Source of the DNA: Branchiostoma floridae
Lineage: Eukaryota; Chordata; Leptocardii; Amphioxiformes; Branchiostomatidae
Assembly (NCBI RefSeq): GCF_000003815.2
Contig: NC_049982.1
Span: forward strand, 9,056,717 to 9,120,716
Length of the DNA stretch: 64,000 nt
Reading direction: 5' to 3'
Part shown: piece after piece, positions 10,159-22,400 of the stretch
Position numbering within the stretch: position 1 is the first letter of the stretch
How the letters are laid out: the number at the start of each line of letters is the position of its first letter
Made by a program: the position numbers and the translations under genes
The notes under the pieces: model-generated
Told to the model about the DNA's origin: nothing
The model's database searches: none
What the model saw: only the letters and a program-made list of their open reading frames with translations

Positions 10159-11130
10159 TTGGAGTGGGCTATTGAGTGAGACGTTTTCCAAAAAGTAGCT
10201 TTTGCAACTTGAATCTGTATTAAAGCTGTATGTTAGTCACTTCATTCTCAGGAAATACTATGCATTCTTCAAACTGTGTTCTTACATGTGGCTACATCAA
10301 AGATTCTTTGTGGTCTTGTTGCCTTTAAGTTTTAGAAATCTCCATTCCAGACTGTAGAAGCAGAGTTTTCCTTCTTTCATACTGGACACTGGTACATCCA
10401 TGTTACAGTTCCATGACTGACAATGCTTTTAAAATCTTGACAAGAATCAGGACTTATCTTAAAGTTATTTTTTCACTGTCAGTGTTCTGGCTAAGGTGAC
10501 CAACCATCACAGTACACTACAAATGGTCTATGCTATCCATACATATCAATGTGCTGTTGTGAAGGTGTTATTGTTGCTTTACTAGCAGATGTGATGTGGA
10601 AAAATTGTTGCTGTGAATATTTGCCAAATGTTTATTTTTTAGTGTCTGCTGTTGAATGGAATATAGACAAATGTATTTTTATACAATATTTTATATTTTA
10701 CACTGACAATGTTAGTCAGTGTAACACGATAGCAGAAGTCATGACAGCACTATGTTGAAAGAAGACAGATATATTTACATATATGCCTGATTGAAAAGGA
10801 CATAAATATGTATTGTTAAAGGAATATGTAATGGTCAATCAATCATTTCTACTGGTTTGCCATGACTGTGCACTAGTAGTGCCAACTGATACAGAGATTA
10901 CTGAAAAATTGTTAAGCTGTATTATTTCTGAAACTGAAACAATGAGTTTTTGTTCCTGGTGTTTGTTGCCCAAATTCCTGTCTAAATCAGGATATACATT
11001 TGTACCAAGGAGGTACAGAGCCTAAGGCCTTTGGAATGGCAACATGGTACACAGCTGTATACATTGCTATATCCCAAACATATGCTGTACATGTGTTGTG
11101 AGATTGATTCAGAGCCATAATAAATGTGCC
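10159..11130 (+). other. Probable 3' UTR of the BTB gene
   Basis: AT-rich non-coding sequence follows the stop and ends near a canonical AATAAA at 11119-11124. Confidence 0.5.
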
Positions 11131-12948
11131 ATTTTGGCTTTGCCCATATTAGCATCAGTCTATACTCACTTGAGATAAGAAATGACAAAATCATACATCA
11201 CTTCCCTGAATGTGGTGTTTATTCTAGAAATACCAACATCTTGTGCAAAAATGCTATTTTGATACAAGGACTCTCTAAAACCAGACAATTTCCCCAATCA
11301 TGTGCACATTCCTTACTAAGGCCACAGCAAGTAAATTCTATGGATGACATCCTCTGCACACTCATGTAACCATACTCATAGCTTCCATATTGGTGTCACT
11401 TTTACAACTCTCCAATAAGTTTCATTTCTACAACTACAGTCCTGGGTACCTTGCAAGTGCCACTTCTACAAGTACAATTATTAGGCTACAACACAATATA
11501 TTTGCTCATTTTGGTACTTTAACGTCATGTTGACCATCCCTGCAGAAGAAAACAAAAAGAATTTTTTTTCTTCTGAAATCAGGCAAAAATTAATGCGCGC
11601 GCTGATGTCATCCATAAAATTTACTTGCTGTGGCCTAATTAGGGATAGGCGTGTTTCAGAACTATACACTTAAGGAACAGCACCTTTCCCATATTAAACA
11701 TATTTATCATGATCACATTGAGGTATGTAAAATCATGACCACATTTTTTAGAACACACTGAGAATTGTGTTTAAACAATAATAAATACACATAAGTATGC
11801 TGAACACAAATCTGAAAAAAGTGGAAGAATAAAGACTTTTAGGCACACTATACAAAACACTACTACATGTAACTGTAACAATGCTTGGGGCATTGTGAAA
11901 AAGCACTAATTCTACTGTTACCCACAAGCTTACACAGTTGCAGGTTAGTCCCATACATACGTCATACAATTAAAAACTATATAATCATAAAGGTATGATT
12001 ATCTCAAACAAATTTCTTAAGTGCACTCACACATCTGTGCCTAGCCTGATGCTCCTAGCTCTAGCCAGCGAGAGATGGTATAAACATAGGCTAATCTGTA
12101 CACTCTCCTTTGGGTTCATACTGGCATGTGCACATAACATTTATGCACGTACATGTAATGGTCCTTTTCCCATGTCAAGCAAACATCAATAATTATTGAC
12201 AGTCTGTACCATCAAGTACTGCATTGTTGTAACTTGTAAGCAATTTAGGATGGACCAGAAAGGGCAAGGGTAGAAATTGGAATCAGTAAAAATTGCACCA
12301 AAAGGTGTCATAACTTGCACAAGAGTTTGAATTAAAAACTTCAGACTGACAAAAAGCAACAGTATGGCATCAATCATCATCCTCCAACCTTCCTGATCTG
12401 TACCTTGTGTGTTAAAATTCTTTGGCCCAGAATTCTTCTATTATTGCCACATAGAAGTATCGTCATTGAATTTCTATTCAAGATATGTGCACTATTCACT
12501 TTTTTGCAGAGACATCCTTTCATTTATCCCTGATTTTAACTAACTACATTTGGCCACTCAGAATAGCAAAATATATAATCTAATAGAATCATTTGCACAA
12601 TCCCTATAACTTGTATGCATTCTTAACATTTGAAGACATTGCAAATCTCAGCTTTTCTTTTCACATTAAAATCAAACAAGATATACAGAAAAATATCACA
12701 TATTTTTAACAGCTTCTCATCTTATAAGTTATAGATCATCATCATATTTCAGTCCTTGCTCCAAAAATTTTTTTTTACTTTTTTGAATACTAAAATCAGT
12801 CTCATTCTGATTAATAGTGGGTGGAACAAGACAATAATAAAATAATGCATCTACATAAACTTTTCAACACAGAGTGCTCACAAGTATCAAACATGTGAAC
12901 CAAAAACAGCAAATCACAATGTTCAACTGTTCAACTCAGAGGCTATTG
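11131..12948. other. Region between the convergent BTB and ZIP genes
   Basis: No splice-bounded exon was recognised. The half nearest 12948 is likely 3' UTR of the minus-strand ZIP gene. The words CACAGCAAGTAAATT(C/T)TATGGATGACATC at 11326 and its reverse complement near 11606-11634 form an inverted pair about 280 bp apart. Confidence 0.35.
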
Positions 12949-15900
12949 TTAAATCTTTATTTGGTCCTCAAACACTGCAATAAGTAACATGATCCCAATG
13001 CCCACCAGAAGTCCAAAGGACTGCACCAAGACGGGAGAAGCCGGCTCGTGGGTCTCTGTCTTCTTCTTCTTCTTGGTGTTGTTGTCGTGGCTGTGGCCGT
13101 GACCATGACCATGCTCACCATGGTCATGATCAGCACTGTCAGGCTCAGCAATGACCTGGGGCTGATTGGGATGTACCATGTCTGGCAACTGGAGGGGGGA
13201 AGATGACATAAGATCTAAGCCATTTTAAAAGGATGGGGAAGATGATGATCATTTTCATTAGAACAAGCCAATTCCCACAGTCTAATCAATTCAAAACCAC
13301 GTATCCAGTCATAACAAAAGTAATTGAAGAAAAAAAGGGCTAGATGCATGAGTTACAGAATACAGTCAAACCTTTACAAGTGACCACCTACATAAGGACC
13401 ACCTAGCCTGGTTGAGTGTGAACACCTTTTGGTGATCTCTTAGAGAAGTTTTTGCACAAGCATAAAGAATCCTATCTATAGAGATGACTTGTTCACATGG
13501 ACCAGACTGTTATTACATATACAGTCCCTGAGTGGTCTACTTGGGCAGTTTAAACTGTACATTCCATTAGAAGCACTGTGACTTACCATGTCCACCAGAC
13601 CAACGTACAGGAACATCCCGGCGGTGACTGCGAACACATACTGGATAACGTTACTGGACAGGTTGCCGATGCCCAGGCCGATGAGCAGGCCGATGTAGCA
13701 GATACAGGCAGACATCAGGTTGTACAGGATGGCCTGCTTCACCGACATGCCTGCCCTGATCAGCAGGGCAAAGTCACCTGGGAGGAAAAGTAATGGTTAG
13801 GGGATAATCATCGTCAAGGTCATTGTCATTGCATGGTGGCTAAGTAGTCAACCACACGAGGATAATGACAACACGATAGCAATAATACAGGCTTCTATCT
13901 AAAATTGTTGTTATAAGAGAGTGTATGCTCTAAATTTAATTGGCTGTATTCCAGAATTAGAACGATTTTTTTTTACATCTGTAAGGACTAGTAGCAGGTA
14001 CTTTAAAATTGATAACTGTCCAACAGCCCCTTTCAATAAACAAAAATTCTCCTTTTGATGATATATAATCCTTGATCATGTATCTTGATCATTTCCCCCC
14101 CAACACAAGCACACAAATACAGCGCTATCACAATCAGAATACTGATAAAGCCCCTCACCAAGTTCATGTGGCAGCTCATGGCAGAAGACTGCAATAGATG
14201 TGCTGACGCCTCCTGGGATCCCGCTGGCAAAAGCAGCGCCTGTGCAGACAAATCATCTCATAAGATTTTTCAATATTGGTACAATCTTACTGCAAACTTT
14301 GCAAGAACGAAGCATCATAAAACACTTTCTCATTATTTTTTTCATTGCTAAATCAAAGTGAATGACAGCTTGTATGCACTTATTATCATATAGCCAGGCG
14401 CCGCGGACCAATCAGAAGGCCCCGTTCCACGTTGGTTATGACGCCGTAACACGTAGATTCAGGCCAGGCAGGTGGGTATCGCTCCCCTGATTGGTCGGAA
14501 TCCATGTAAAACGTAATCCAAACATTATTACTGTTCACATTCCTTCAGATTTGTTGAATATGTACAACTATAACTCACGATTGAATAGCAACACACTTGT
14601 CCCAGCAGAAGGTAATTTGTCATCATGTCAAGCCTTGGAAGTCATGAATAAAGGATGTATGTATTATAAAGTAATTTGTTGCTTAAATGGCTCAGTTTGT
14701 GTAGGCTATATTATAATAACGTTAATGCCCCCNNNNNNNNNNNNNNNNNNNNNNNNNNNNNNNNNNNNNNNNNNNNNNNNNNNNNNNNNNNNNNNNNNNN
14801 NNNNNNNNNNNNNNNNNNNNNNNNNNNNNNNNGGCCGGGGCATTAACCCTTTATTAACATATGAATACATACCCCAAAATGGAAGGTTATTCTATCCTCT
14901 CTTTACTTGAACGATCCATTAAAACGATGTGTAATTGAAAGGGTAACAGACGACTACTCACCAATAGCCATGCCATCACTGAAGTTGTGCAGTCCATCCC
15001 CCATGATCACCATCCATGCCATGGTGGCTATCCCAGCATCCTTCAGCTTTTCGTTGTCATGGTGATGATGATGATGATGGTGGTGACAGTGGTCGTCCTC
15101 TGTGGGAGAGTCTGTTGCTGCCTTCAACTCGTAGGACTCCCCAGGATGGGCAAGTTCCCTCTGTTTACGGAGTTTCTTTGCTTTCTGTAATAAAAACAAG
15201 TGAAGAAACTGTAATTTCATGTTTGCTGTGTAAGGGAGATGATGAAAATTATACCAGCATTAAGGAAAGCTAATATATAGATCTGAAAGGGCAAGAGGGT
15301 GAAAATTGTCCATCTACATCCCTTCCTGAGATTTCCCAATAGAATATCCTTGGGATGAAAGAAGCAAGACCCAAGCATAGTCCTATTATGCAGAGATTTC
15401 CCATAGTGGTTACACAAAGCCTACTGGGGAATACTCTGCTAAACATGTTTCAGACCAATACATTACATAGAATCCCTTGGTTAGAAATATTAATGAGATT
15501 GCCATACTAGGCAGAAGCCTATCAGCTTTACTTGAAAGAAACAAAAAATCAGGCAACTCTCTGATTGACTGACAACTGGTTTTTGGCTAGCCCCTAACAA
15601 CATGTCTGTGAAGGAGGTTTTGCAGAGTACATGCCGGTGGGTCTTGTATAGCTGCTGTGGAAAATCTCTTTGTAGAAAACCCTGAATGGACTCACCCTTT
15701 TGGCCCTCCTCTTGGTCATGACTCCCATGAGTTTCTCCATGATGAACAGGAAGTAGATGCCAAACAGCACAGTCAGACCCTTCAGCACTGGGTCAAGATG
15801 GCTGCCCTCGTCATGACCTTTACCATGATCATCATGACCTTCGTGTCCCTCATGACCGTCCTCCTCAGCATGAGCATGGAGTCCAAGTGACTGAAAATGG

Positions 15901-18207
15901 ATACATCCCATTTGATTAACATCTGTTCTGCTGGTGATACTGGTTCTGTAAGATTAGAGCTAGGATCCCTTGAGGTGCTCTGCAAAACTTACCACAGGAG
16001 CAAGCAAAAAGTAGCCCCAGCCAGAATACTTAGTAACAACGGAGGATTTGGTACCCAGACCAGATCCCCTGTATACACTGTACTACAACACAAGGGTTGT
16101 TCCAGGTACTTACATGAGGCAGAAGATGAAGAACTGCATCTCCCGTCAGTGTTCCCACTGCCAGGGCGACCAGGAAACACAGCAGGAACTGGTACACTTT
16201 CTGCTCCATGAAGGGGAGCAGCACGATTCCCAGAACAGCCAAGATGCTGATGACTGTCACAGCCAGAATTCCGTACCCCCACACTGTAACGATAGATGAA
16301 TATAGAAAATGTATCCAAAAAATATTTCCTCACCATCAAAATGTTTGAAAGAATTGGCAGCATATATAGGGCTGTATACGCATACAACTTTAACTTATTG
16401 TATATGTATGTACATGGAGAAAATTGGGCACATGATTCAGCTATTCCATACATTACGGCAAAAATCTTTACTAGCTTGAAGAATATACAGTCACAAAGAT
16501 GATATCCCTCATGTACATGTAGGCTGATTCTGACTGTACATGTCAGTCTTCACAAAGTTTTACCAGTCTTTACAAAGAGACACTCCTGTTACCTGCTGCT
16601 GGTAGGCCTTGTTTCCCCTTGTGCTCATCATGATCACCATGATCATGAACATCCCCTTCATGTACAATACAAGCCTGTTCATCTATCTGTGTGATGAGCA
16701 GTGGGCAGATGTTCACAAAGTCTGGCATTGTCATGACAGACATGCCTGGTGGGATGTTGTATTCTACCAGGATGTCCCTTGCAGAGAGGCACTGTAGCAA
16801 TGTGAAAAGGTGAAAAAAACTGTTACGTCATATGTGTTGTGGTGCCAAATACCCATAAAAATGACAGTTCATCATTTCTAGAATACACCAATAATAATAA
16901 GATTCATTCTACCATTCAGCAAAACAACAGCACAGTGTGAAAGAGGATTGGCTTACATGGGCGCCTGGAGCATGTCCATGATGATCATGGCCTTCATGGT
17001 CGTGATCATCGTGTCCATGGTCGTGATCTTCGTGTCCATGGTCGTGATCTTCGTGTCCATGGTCGTGATCTTCGTGTCCATGGTCGTGATCTTCGTGTCC
17101 ATGGTCGTTATCACCGTGTCCATGGTCGTGATCATCATGTTCATGGTCGTTATCACCGTGTCCATGGTCGTGATCATCATGTTCATGGTCATGATCATCG
17201 TGTCCATGGTCGTTATCACCGTGTCCATGGTCGTGATCATCATGTTCATGGTCATGATCTTCATGTCCATGGCCATGATCATCGTGTCCATGGTCATGAT
17301 CTTCGTGTCCATGGTCGTGATCATGGTCCTCATGGGCGTGGTCTTCGTGTCCATGGTCTTCATGGTCCCCATGTCCATGCTCCTCCTCATCTTCATGGTC
17401 ATCATGATCATGACCATCATGGTGTTTCTCATCTTCCTTGCCTGTGCTACTGGCTGCATCCCTGCGCACCCTTCTGAGCGGCTCTGTTGTAACCTCAAGC
17501 TCCATGAGGTCTAAACTACTGGTTGCTGGCACTGCCGTGGACTTACGCCCTCTCCGTCTCTGCCGCCTCTTCCCTTTTCTTCTCTGTCTCCTACTGCTGC
17601 CGTGCCTTCCCGGCCTGGGAGTTGGGGCTACCTGTACAGCAGCAGGTGCTGGCGCTACAGTTGTGGTTGGACTCTGTGGAACCTTTATTGTCTCTGTTGG
17701 CTCCTCATGGTGATCATGTGCTTCCCCTGGCATTGCACTTTCATGGGAGTCCTGATGTGAATGATCAGAATCCTGTTGACTGGTAGTGGTACCACTTTCC
17801 TCATTCTGATGATCAGGATGATGGCCATTATCAGACAAACCATTGTTGTGTGGATAATGCACATGATCAGTGTCACCAACTGTGTCCACAACCAATGCAG
17901 TGCTATTCCTGTCCCCTTCATCATAACTAACGACCATTGCCTCGTGCTGCGCAATCCTCACCTCACCAAGTCCCAGTCTCTCCAGGAGCTCCTGGAAACC
18001 TTCAAAGGTCATCTTTCCATCCTTGCCATACTTCTTAAATATCTTCTGTAAGAATTCGTTTTCTTTGAGGGACTCTTGATATGGGTTCTTGGCTGTAACA
18101 GAGACTGGGTCGAAGCCTCCATGATGAGCTGCCGCCTCCGCCTGATGAAACACTCCAAACGTCAGCAAGCAGAGGAAACACACACAGTGCAGGGGAGCCC
18201 TGTTCAT
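12949..18207 (-). CDS. SLC39A6/10-like: LIV-1 subfamily ZIP zinc importer (ZIP6/ZIP10-like)
   Basis: The coding exons are 18220-16957 (ATG at 18207), 16791-16593, 16283-16114, 15890-15696, 15184-14962, 14239-14159, 13777-13587 and 13188-12949, and all phases join cleanly (849 residues). ZIP proteins bring zinc into the cytosol. There is a signal peptide (~1-25). A ZIP6/10-like segment ([10 protein letters not shown]...[12 protein letters not shown]) is followed by a furin-like RRVRRD near residue 245. A His/Asp repeat spans ~258-415, followed by the CPLL motif (446-449). The transmembrane bundle has HNFSDG at 671-676 and HELPHELGD at 700-708, the LIV-1 HEXPHEXGD motif. TM3-TM4 has a run of nine His. 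There is an extra His-rich loop (791-804) between TM7 and TM8. The ATG at 18207 has a good context (GTAGCCATGA); the in-frame Met at 18243 is upstream of the acceptor and is intronic. Confidence 0.93.
14721..14847. repeat. Inverted repeat bracketing the first assembly gap
   Basis: GTTAATGCCCC at 14721-14731 and GGGGCATTAAC at 14837-14847 flank 100 N (14733-14832) inside a ZIP intron. This suggests that a terminal-inverted-repeat element sits across the gap. Confidence 0.5.
14733..14832. other. Assembly gap (100 N)
   Basis: A run of N in the intron between ZIP exons 14962-15184 and 14159-14239. Confidence 1.
16975..17425 (-). repeat. His/Asp-coding minisatellite in the ZIP ectodomain
   Basis: 21-bp and related units encode reiterated [14 protein letters not shown] heptads over about 125-150 residues. 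The DNA repeat CCATGGTCGTGATCTTCGTGT is visible several times in a row on the plus strand around 16990-17110. Confidence 0.93.
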
Positions 18208-21200
18208 GGCTACAATCACGCTGAAAACAAAAGAGAAGTTCATTGAAATCAGGCGACAATGTATCTAAAGACTAGAAGTCTGGTTTAGATCCCCAAAGAT
18301 GGAAATCGTACATCACTTGCAAGAACACTGCACATATGACAATGATATGACAATGAATATGGACTTCTTACCGACTCATTTCTTCACTGTATCTTAGACT
18401 TGGTGGTAAAAAAATATCACTTGTCTAACACACTTGTATAGAATCTTAAGACAAAGTCAAGAGTGTCACATCTCTCTGACCAACTCATTATTCTATCCTC
18501 AATGAGGTTGCATGGTGAGCACCTGTATATACTGCAGCTTGGCATCACAGTCAACATTACCTTCATCCCAAGGACTTAAGTTCTCCTAGGGATGTGGATG
18601 ACAGCAAACAGTAAAGAGACAGCAGCTAAGTAGACAGAGATATCATAGAACATGTGTACATGCATGTGTTAACTTGTTAGAGGTAACCAGCACTAATGGT
18701 ACACTACATTTCCGGTATTTGACCTGTAACAAAACAGTGTCACTTGTAAGCACAGGTACATGTACACCATGCAATGGAACAAAGCCCACGTGGCATCACT
18801 GAATGCAATTTGTGGTAACTATCTATATAGTGACAGCCCACTGCCCATCAATCTTTTGAAAATATCTGACCTGAAACTGGAAAGGTGGCAGTGTGACTAG
18901 ATTAGGGACACTGGGAGGTAAAGATGGGCTACAAGGTATTGTCCAAAACAGATATACCAATAAATGGTTTAAACCCTTTCAGACTCAGATCAGATTAGAC
19001 AGAAAAAAACCTGTTGCCTTTTTGTTGTAACTTCCACCATGGTGGTTATGTCTTTGGGTGTGCCCTTGTGAACAGGATTACTTGTAGATGGATCTTTATA
19101 TGATATTTGGTTATATGCTTGTAAGAGTCAAATTAAGAAATGATCACATTATGGCCCTGGTGGCTTTCAATGTTACTGCAGCATTCGAACTTCTGGTTTT
19201 GATGCTTTGCACATGCTTTATAAAGTTAATGATACTCTGGGCTTGTGAAGAAGAGACATATACCCCCCGGTATATGTTTGGGCCCAGCTTTCATGAAACT
19301 GCAGGGTTCAGGTTTGTTTGAGATGCTGAAGAAGGAAATTAGTTGCATAATCAATGAAAAGCCTGTAGAATACACCAGTATGTTGTATGTTGTGTATATT
19401 GTAATGACTTTTATGTAGGTTTAATGATGTAAATATGTTTCTATGTTTGTTCGTATTTTTGTGGGTTAGCAGCTACCAGCATGAGCTGCCTAGTCTGGCA
19501 TATTATAAGTTTCATATATCATTATCTATCAATGTATCATTATCAATATATAAATACAAATACAACTGCATAAGTACATTGTGTACAAAATAGGCCACTC
19601 TTATATTGAATTTCATACAGGTTTTATGTGTCATGGTCTCCTAACGCAGTAATTATCCGCGACCCCCCTCCCCAAAAGTAGTTCGTTAGAAAATAGTGCC
19701 CCGCAGTACTTGCAAAGGTCGTAGTTATTCTTGCGCGTACAACAGCGAGGTGGAATCTGTGGTGAATGGTAGAGGAATACATCGGTATTGATACTGTATA
19801 AGTTGGATTACGTTGCTTCTTCGGCCGGCGTGGATTTGCGCCTTGATACTGTTACCGGCACTTCCTGTTCGTCTCCTGCAGTTCCATGACCTCCACTGGG
19901 GGTCATATCAAAGTGTCTTTTATAGAAAAACGAGCCAGCAAATCTATGCTCATTTTCAGATATTTTGTAGGTTGTACCCTCAACTTCAACATACTAAATT
20001 CTTGTAAATTGTATCTGCACCTTACTATAGGTTTTGAGTCGTCGAACCACCTCACTTTGGGGTCCTTAACCATGTAAATCCCCATAGGCGAAAAACTGTG
20101 TTCTGAGACCTTCATACTCTGTTAAGACCATGCCCTTAGATAGCCCGGATGCCAGGCTTGTTTAGCTTTGGTCTGTAGTACTCTGTACCGGGTACAGTGA
20201 TAACTACGCAGCCAACAACTAACATGGCTGACATCCAGGGTAGCCTTACAAGAGGGTGTAAGTGGTCCTTACACTCACAAGTCACCTAGTGTCACAGGGA
20301 TTGGCCCAATAAAGCCGATAATAGCAAGTGTTTGTTGACTCTATTTGTAGTTCCACAGACCTTATTTATATATATAACATGTAGACCTTACGAAAGCCGC
20401 TGTGCTTTTGTCGTGTCAATAAAGATTTGTGTATAACCTGGTCTCCTTTTGTAATTAACCGGGACCTTTTGCTAATCTCATATCCCTCTAACTCAAATAT
20501 TTTGGAAGTCGTTCTTTCGTTCTTTCAAACAAAGTAAAAGAACGTGTAAGGGATGTTTTTTTTTCCTAGCAGACAAGTCTGCTTTCAAATTCTTTCCTTT
20601 AAATTGTACTGTTGACAAAAGGTGTTCGCATGACGTGGTGAAATTTGCTTTGGGAGACCACAGCACACTCCTTTTCTCAGAACCCATTTCATCTGGTTTT
20701 CTCACTCTCAGCTGCCGTTGTTCCTACCTGTATGGCCCTTTCCATCCCCTCCCCTTTCGATCATAAATAGAACGCCTACTGCAGGACGAGAGTTCGCCAG
20801 TGATACCGCCATGTCTTTCTAGTGAATTTGTTTGACTACCCAGACATCCGGTAAGCAAATTGTACAGGAAAATACAGCACCATAGGCTATCATCGTCTTA
20901 CTTCTACATCCTTACACAATAAGTGTCATCATGTACAGTAATTTCCACTTCATTTGGTCCATAACACAGCGACTTATTAAAAACGCCTACACTAACTCAT
21001 GTGGGAATACCACCCTGCTCTGCAGTTTGGGACAAAGCGCGGCAACTCTACGCAAATAGCCGTCAGGGGCCGCGCCAAATTCCCGTCGTTTTTGCCTTTA
21101 AACGAAACACTGTCCTCTATTTGGGTACCAAAAGATGCCATAATGTCACTCACCACTTGTAGGATACTGTTGTTGTTACCCTGTGCGTATTTAAGGCTGT

Positions 21201-22294
21201 CCCCGGCTTTAAACCTCCCTCCCGGGTTGGAGACGTGTGCAATTTTCCACACGGCACATTCTCTTTCTCTCTTCCAACATGGCGGAAATGACTCACACTG
21301 AGCACACTGCGACATTCGTTATAAGATTCACATCCAACAAATATTGCCCCCAAATGTAGAAAAAAATACCATAAGTAATAAATTTAAAGCTATAACAAAA
21401 GTACTATCTATAGTATTGTTATATGTTTGATTATTTACCTTCGTGTGGTAGAGATGCCAATGGATTGAGGGAAGCGAACAAAGTGCTATGCTTACAAGCT
21501 ACGCAGTGGATATGCAAATAAACAGCCTTGTTTGGCAATCGTCAAAATGACGTCAAACTTAGTCATGTGACTGGTAAGATCGAGGACGTTCGCGGGAGTG
21601 TTCGCGGGGACTTGTTTATGCAGGATGTTTGTGACGTCTCTTATGCGGATATCTGCAGAATCTAGAAATAAAACTATGAATTCATCTTTTCTTTAGGAAA
21701 GTTTATATAGGTAATGTTTACACTTCCTCTGGCCTTGTGATGATATCTATGATTCTGATGATCAATCCTCTTGTTTATATTCAAATATGAAACTCCACTC
21801 AGACCTGAGCTTAGAGATAGCTCACGTCAATCTTTACGTTTAGGGTTGGGTAGCTCCAAACTGATACGGATTGATAAACAAAGGTGTGCGCAAATTGTAA
21901 TCGTTGCGTCAAACGTACTGGCATGTAATGTGTGGAAGATTTTTACCATATTTGGTTCAGTATAAAGGAGGTACAGTAGGGCATTAACCGACATACCGTT
22001 ATCCATGTTTGTTTTGTTTCATGACTTGCTATCATAATGGGTAAACATTTAAAAAAAACTACAATTATGCTAGCTACCTGAGACTCCGGTCAGTGCACAA
22101 ATCGCACGCACTACTAAGTCTGAGAACCTGTCTCCAGACAGAGTAGGAAATCATATGGCCATTTAAAAAGCTTTCACCAGTAGAGAGAAATTTCCCATTC
22201 TAAAGATTTAATACACTATGAAAGACCACCGTATGCCTGAATAGACTGTTGGTGTTCGTTGCTTCGCTGTGTAAATGGTAACGCTATATTATAT

Positions 22295-22400
22295 CAAGGA
22301 GGTTGATTATATGTACTCTAATGTTTTGCCACGGTTACCACACAAGAATTGCTCCAAATAATCTCGTGATATATCGTTATATCGTGATATAACCTCCTTG
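22295..22400. mobile_element. Small inverted-repeat element (CAAGGAGGTT termini)
   Basis: CAAGGAGGTT at 22295-22304 faces AACCTCCTTG at 22391-22400, making a 106-bp MITE-like unit without coding capacity. No clear target-site duplication. The same 10-mer forms the palindrome at 2539-2558. Confidence 0.5.

Noticed and set aside
16953-17514. Long open frames on both strands and other phases across the His-rich repeat (e.g. Met/Val/Ile-rich plus-strand frame)
   Set aside because: They are shadows of the repetitive ZIP exon; only the minus-strand His/Asp frame joins the other ZIP exons.
18208-18243. Met at 18243 as the ZIP start
   Set aside because: TTTTCAG at 18221 is a strong acceptor between it and the signal peptide, so these bases are intronic.
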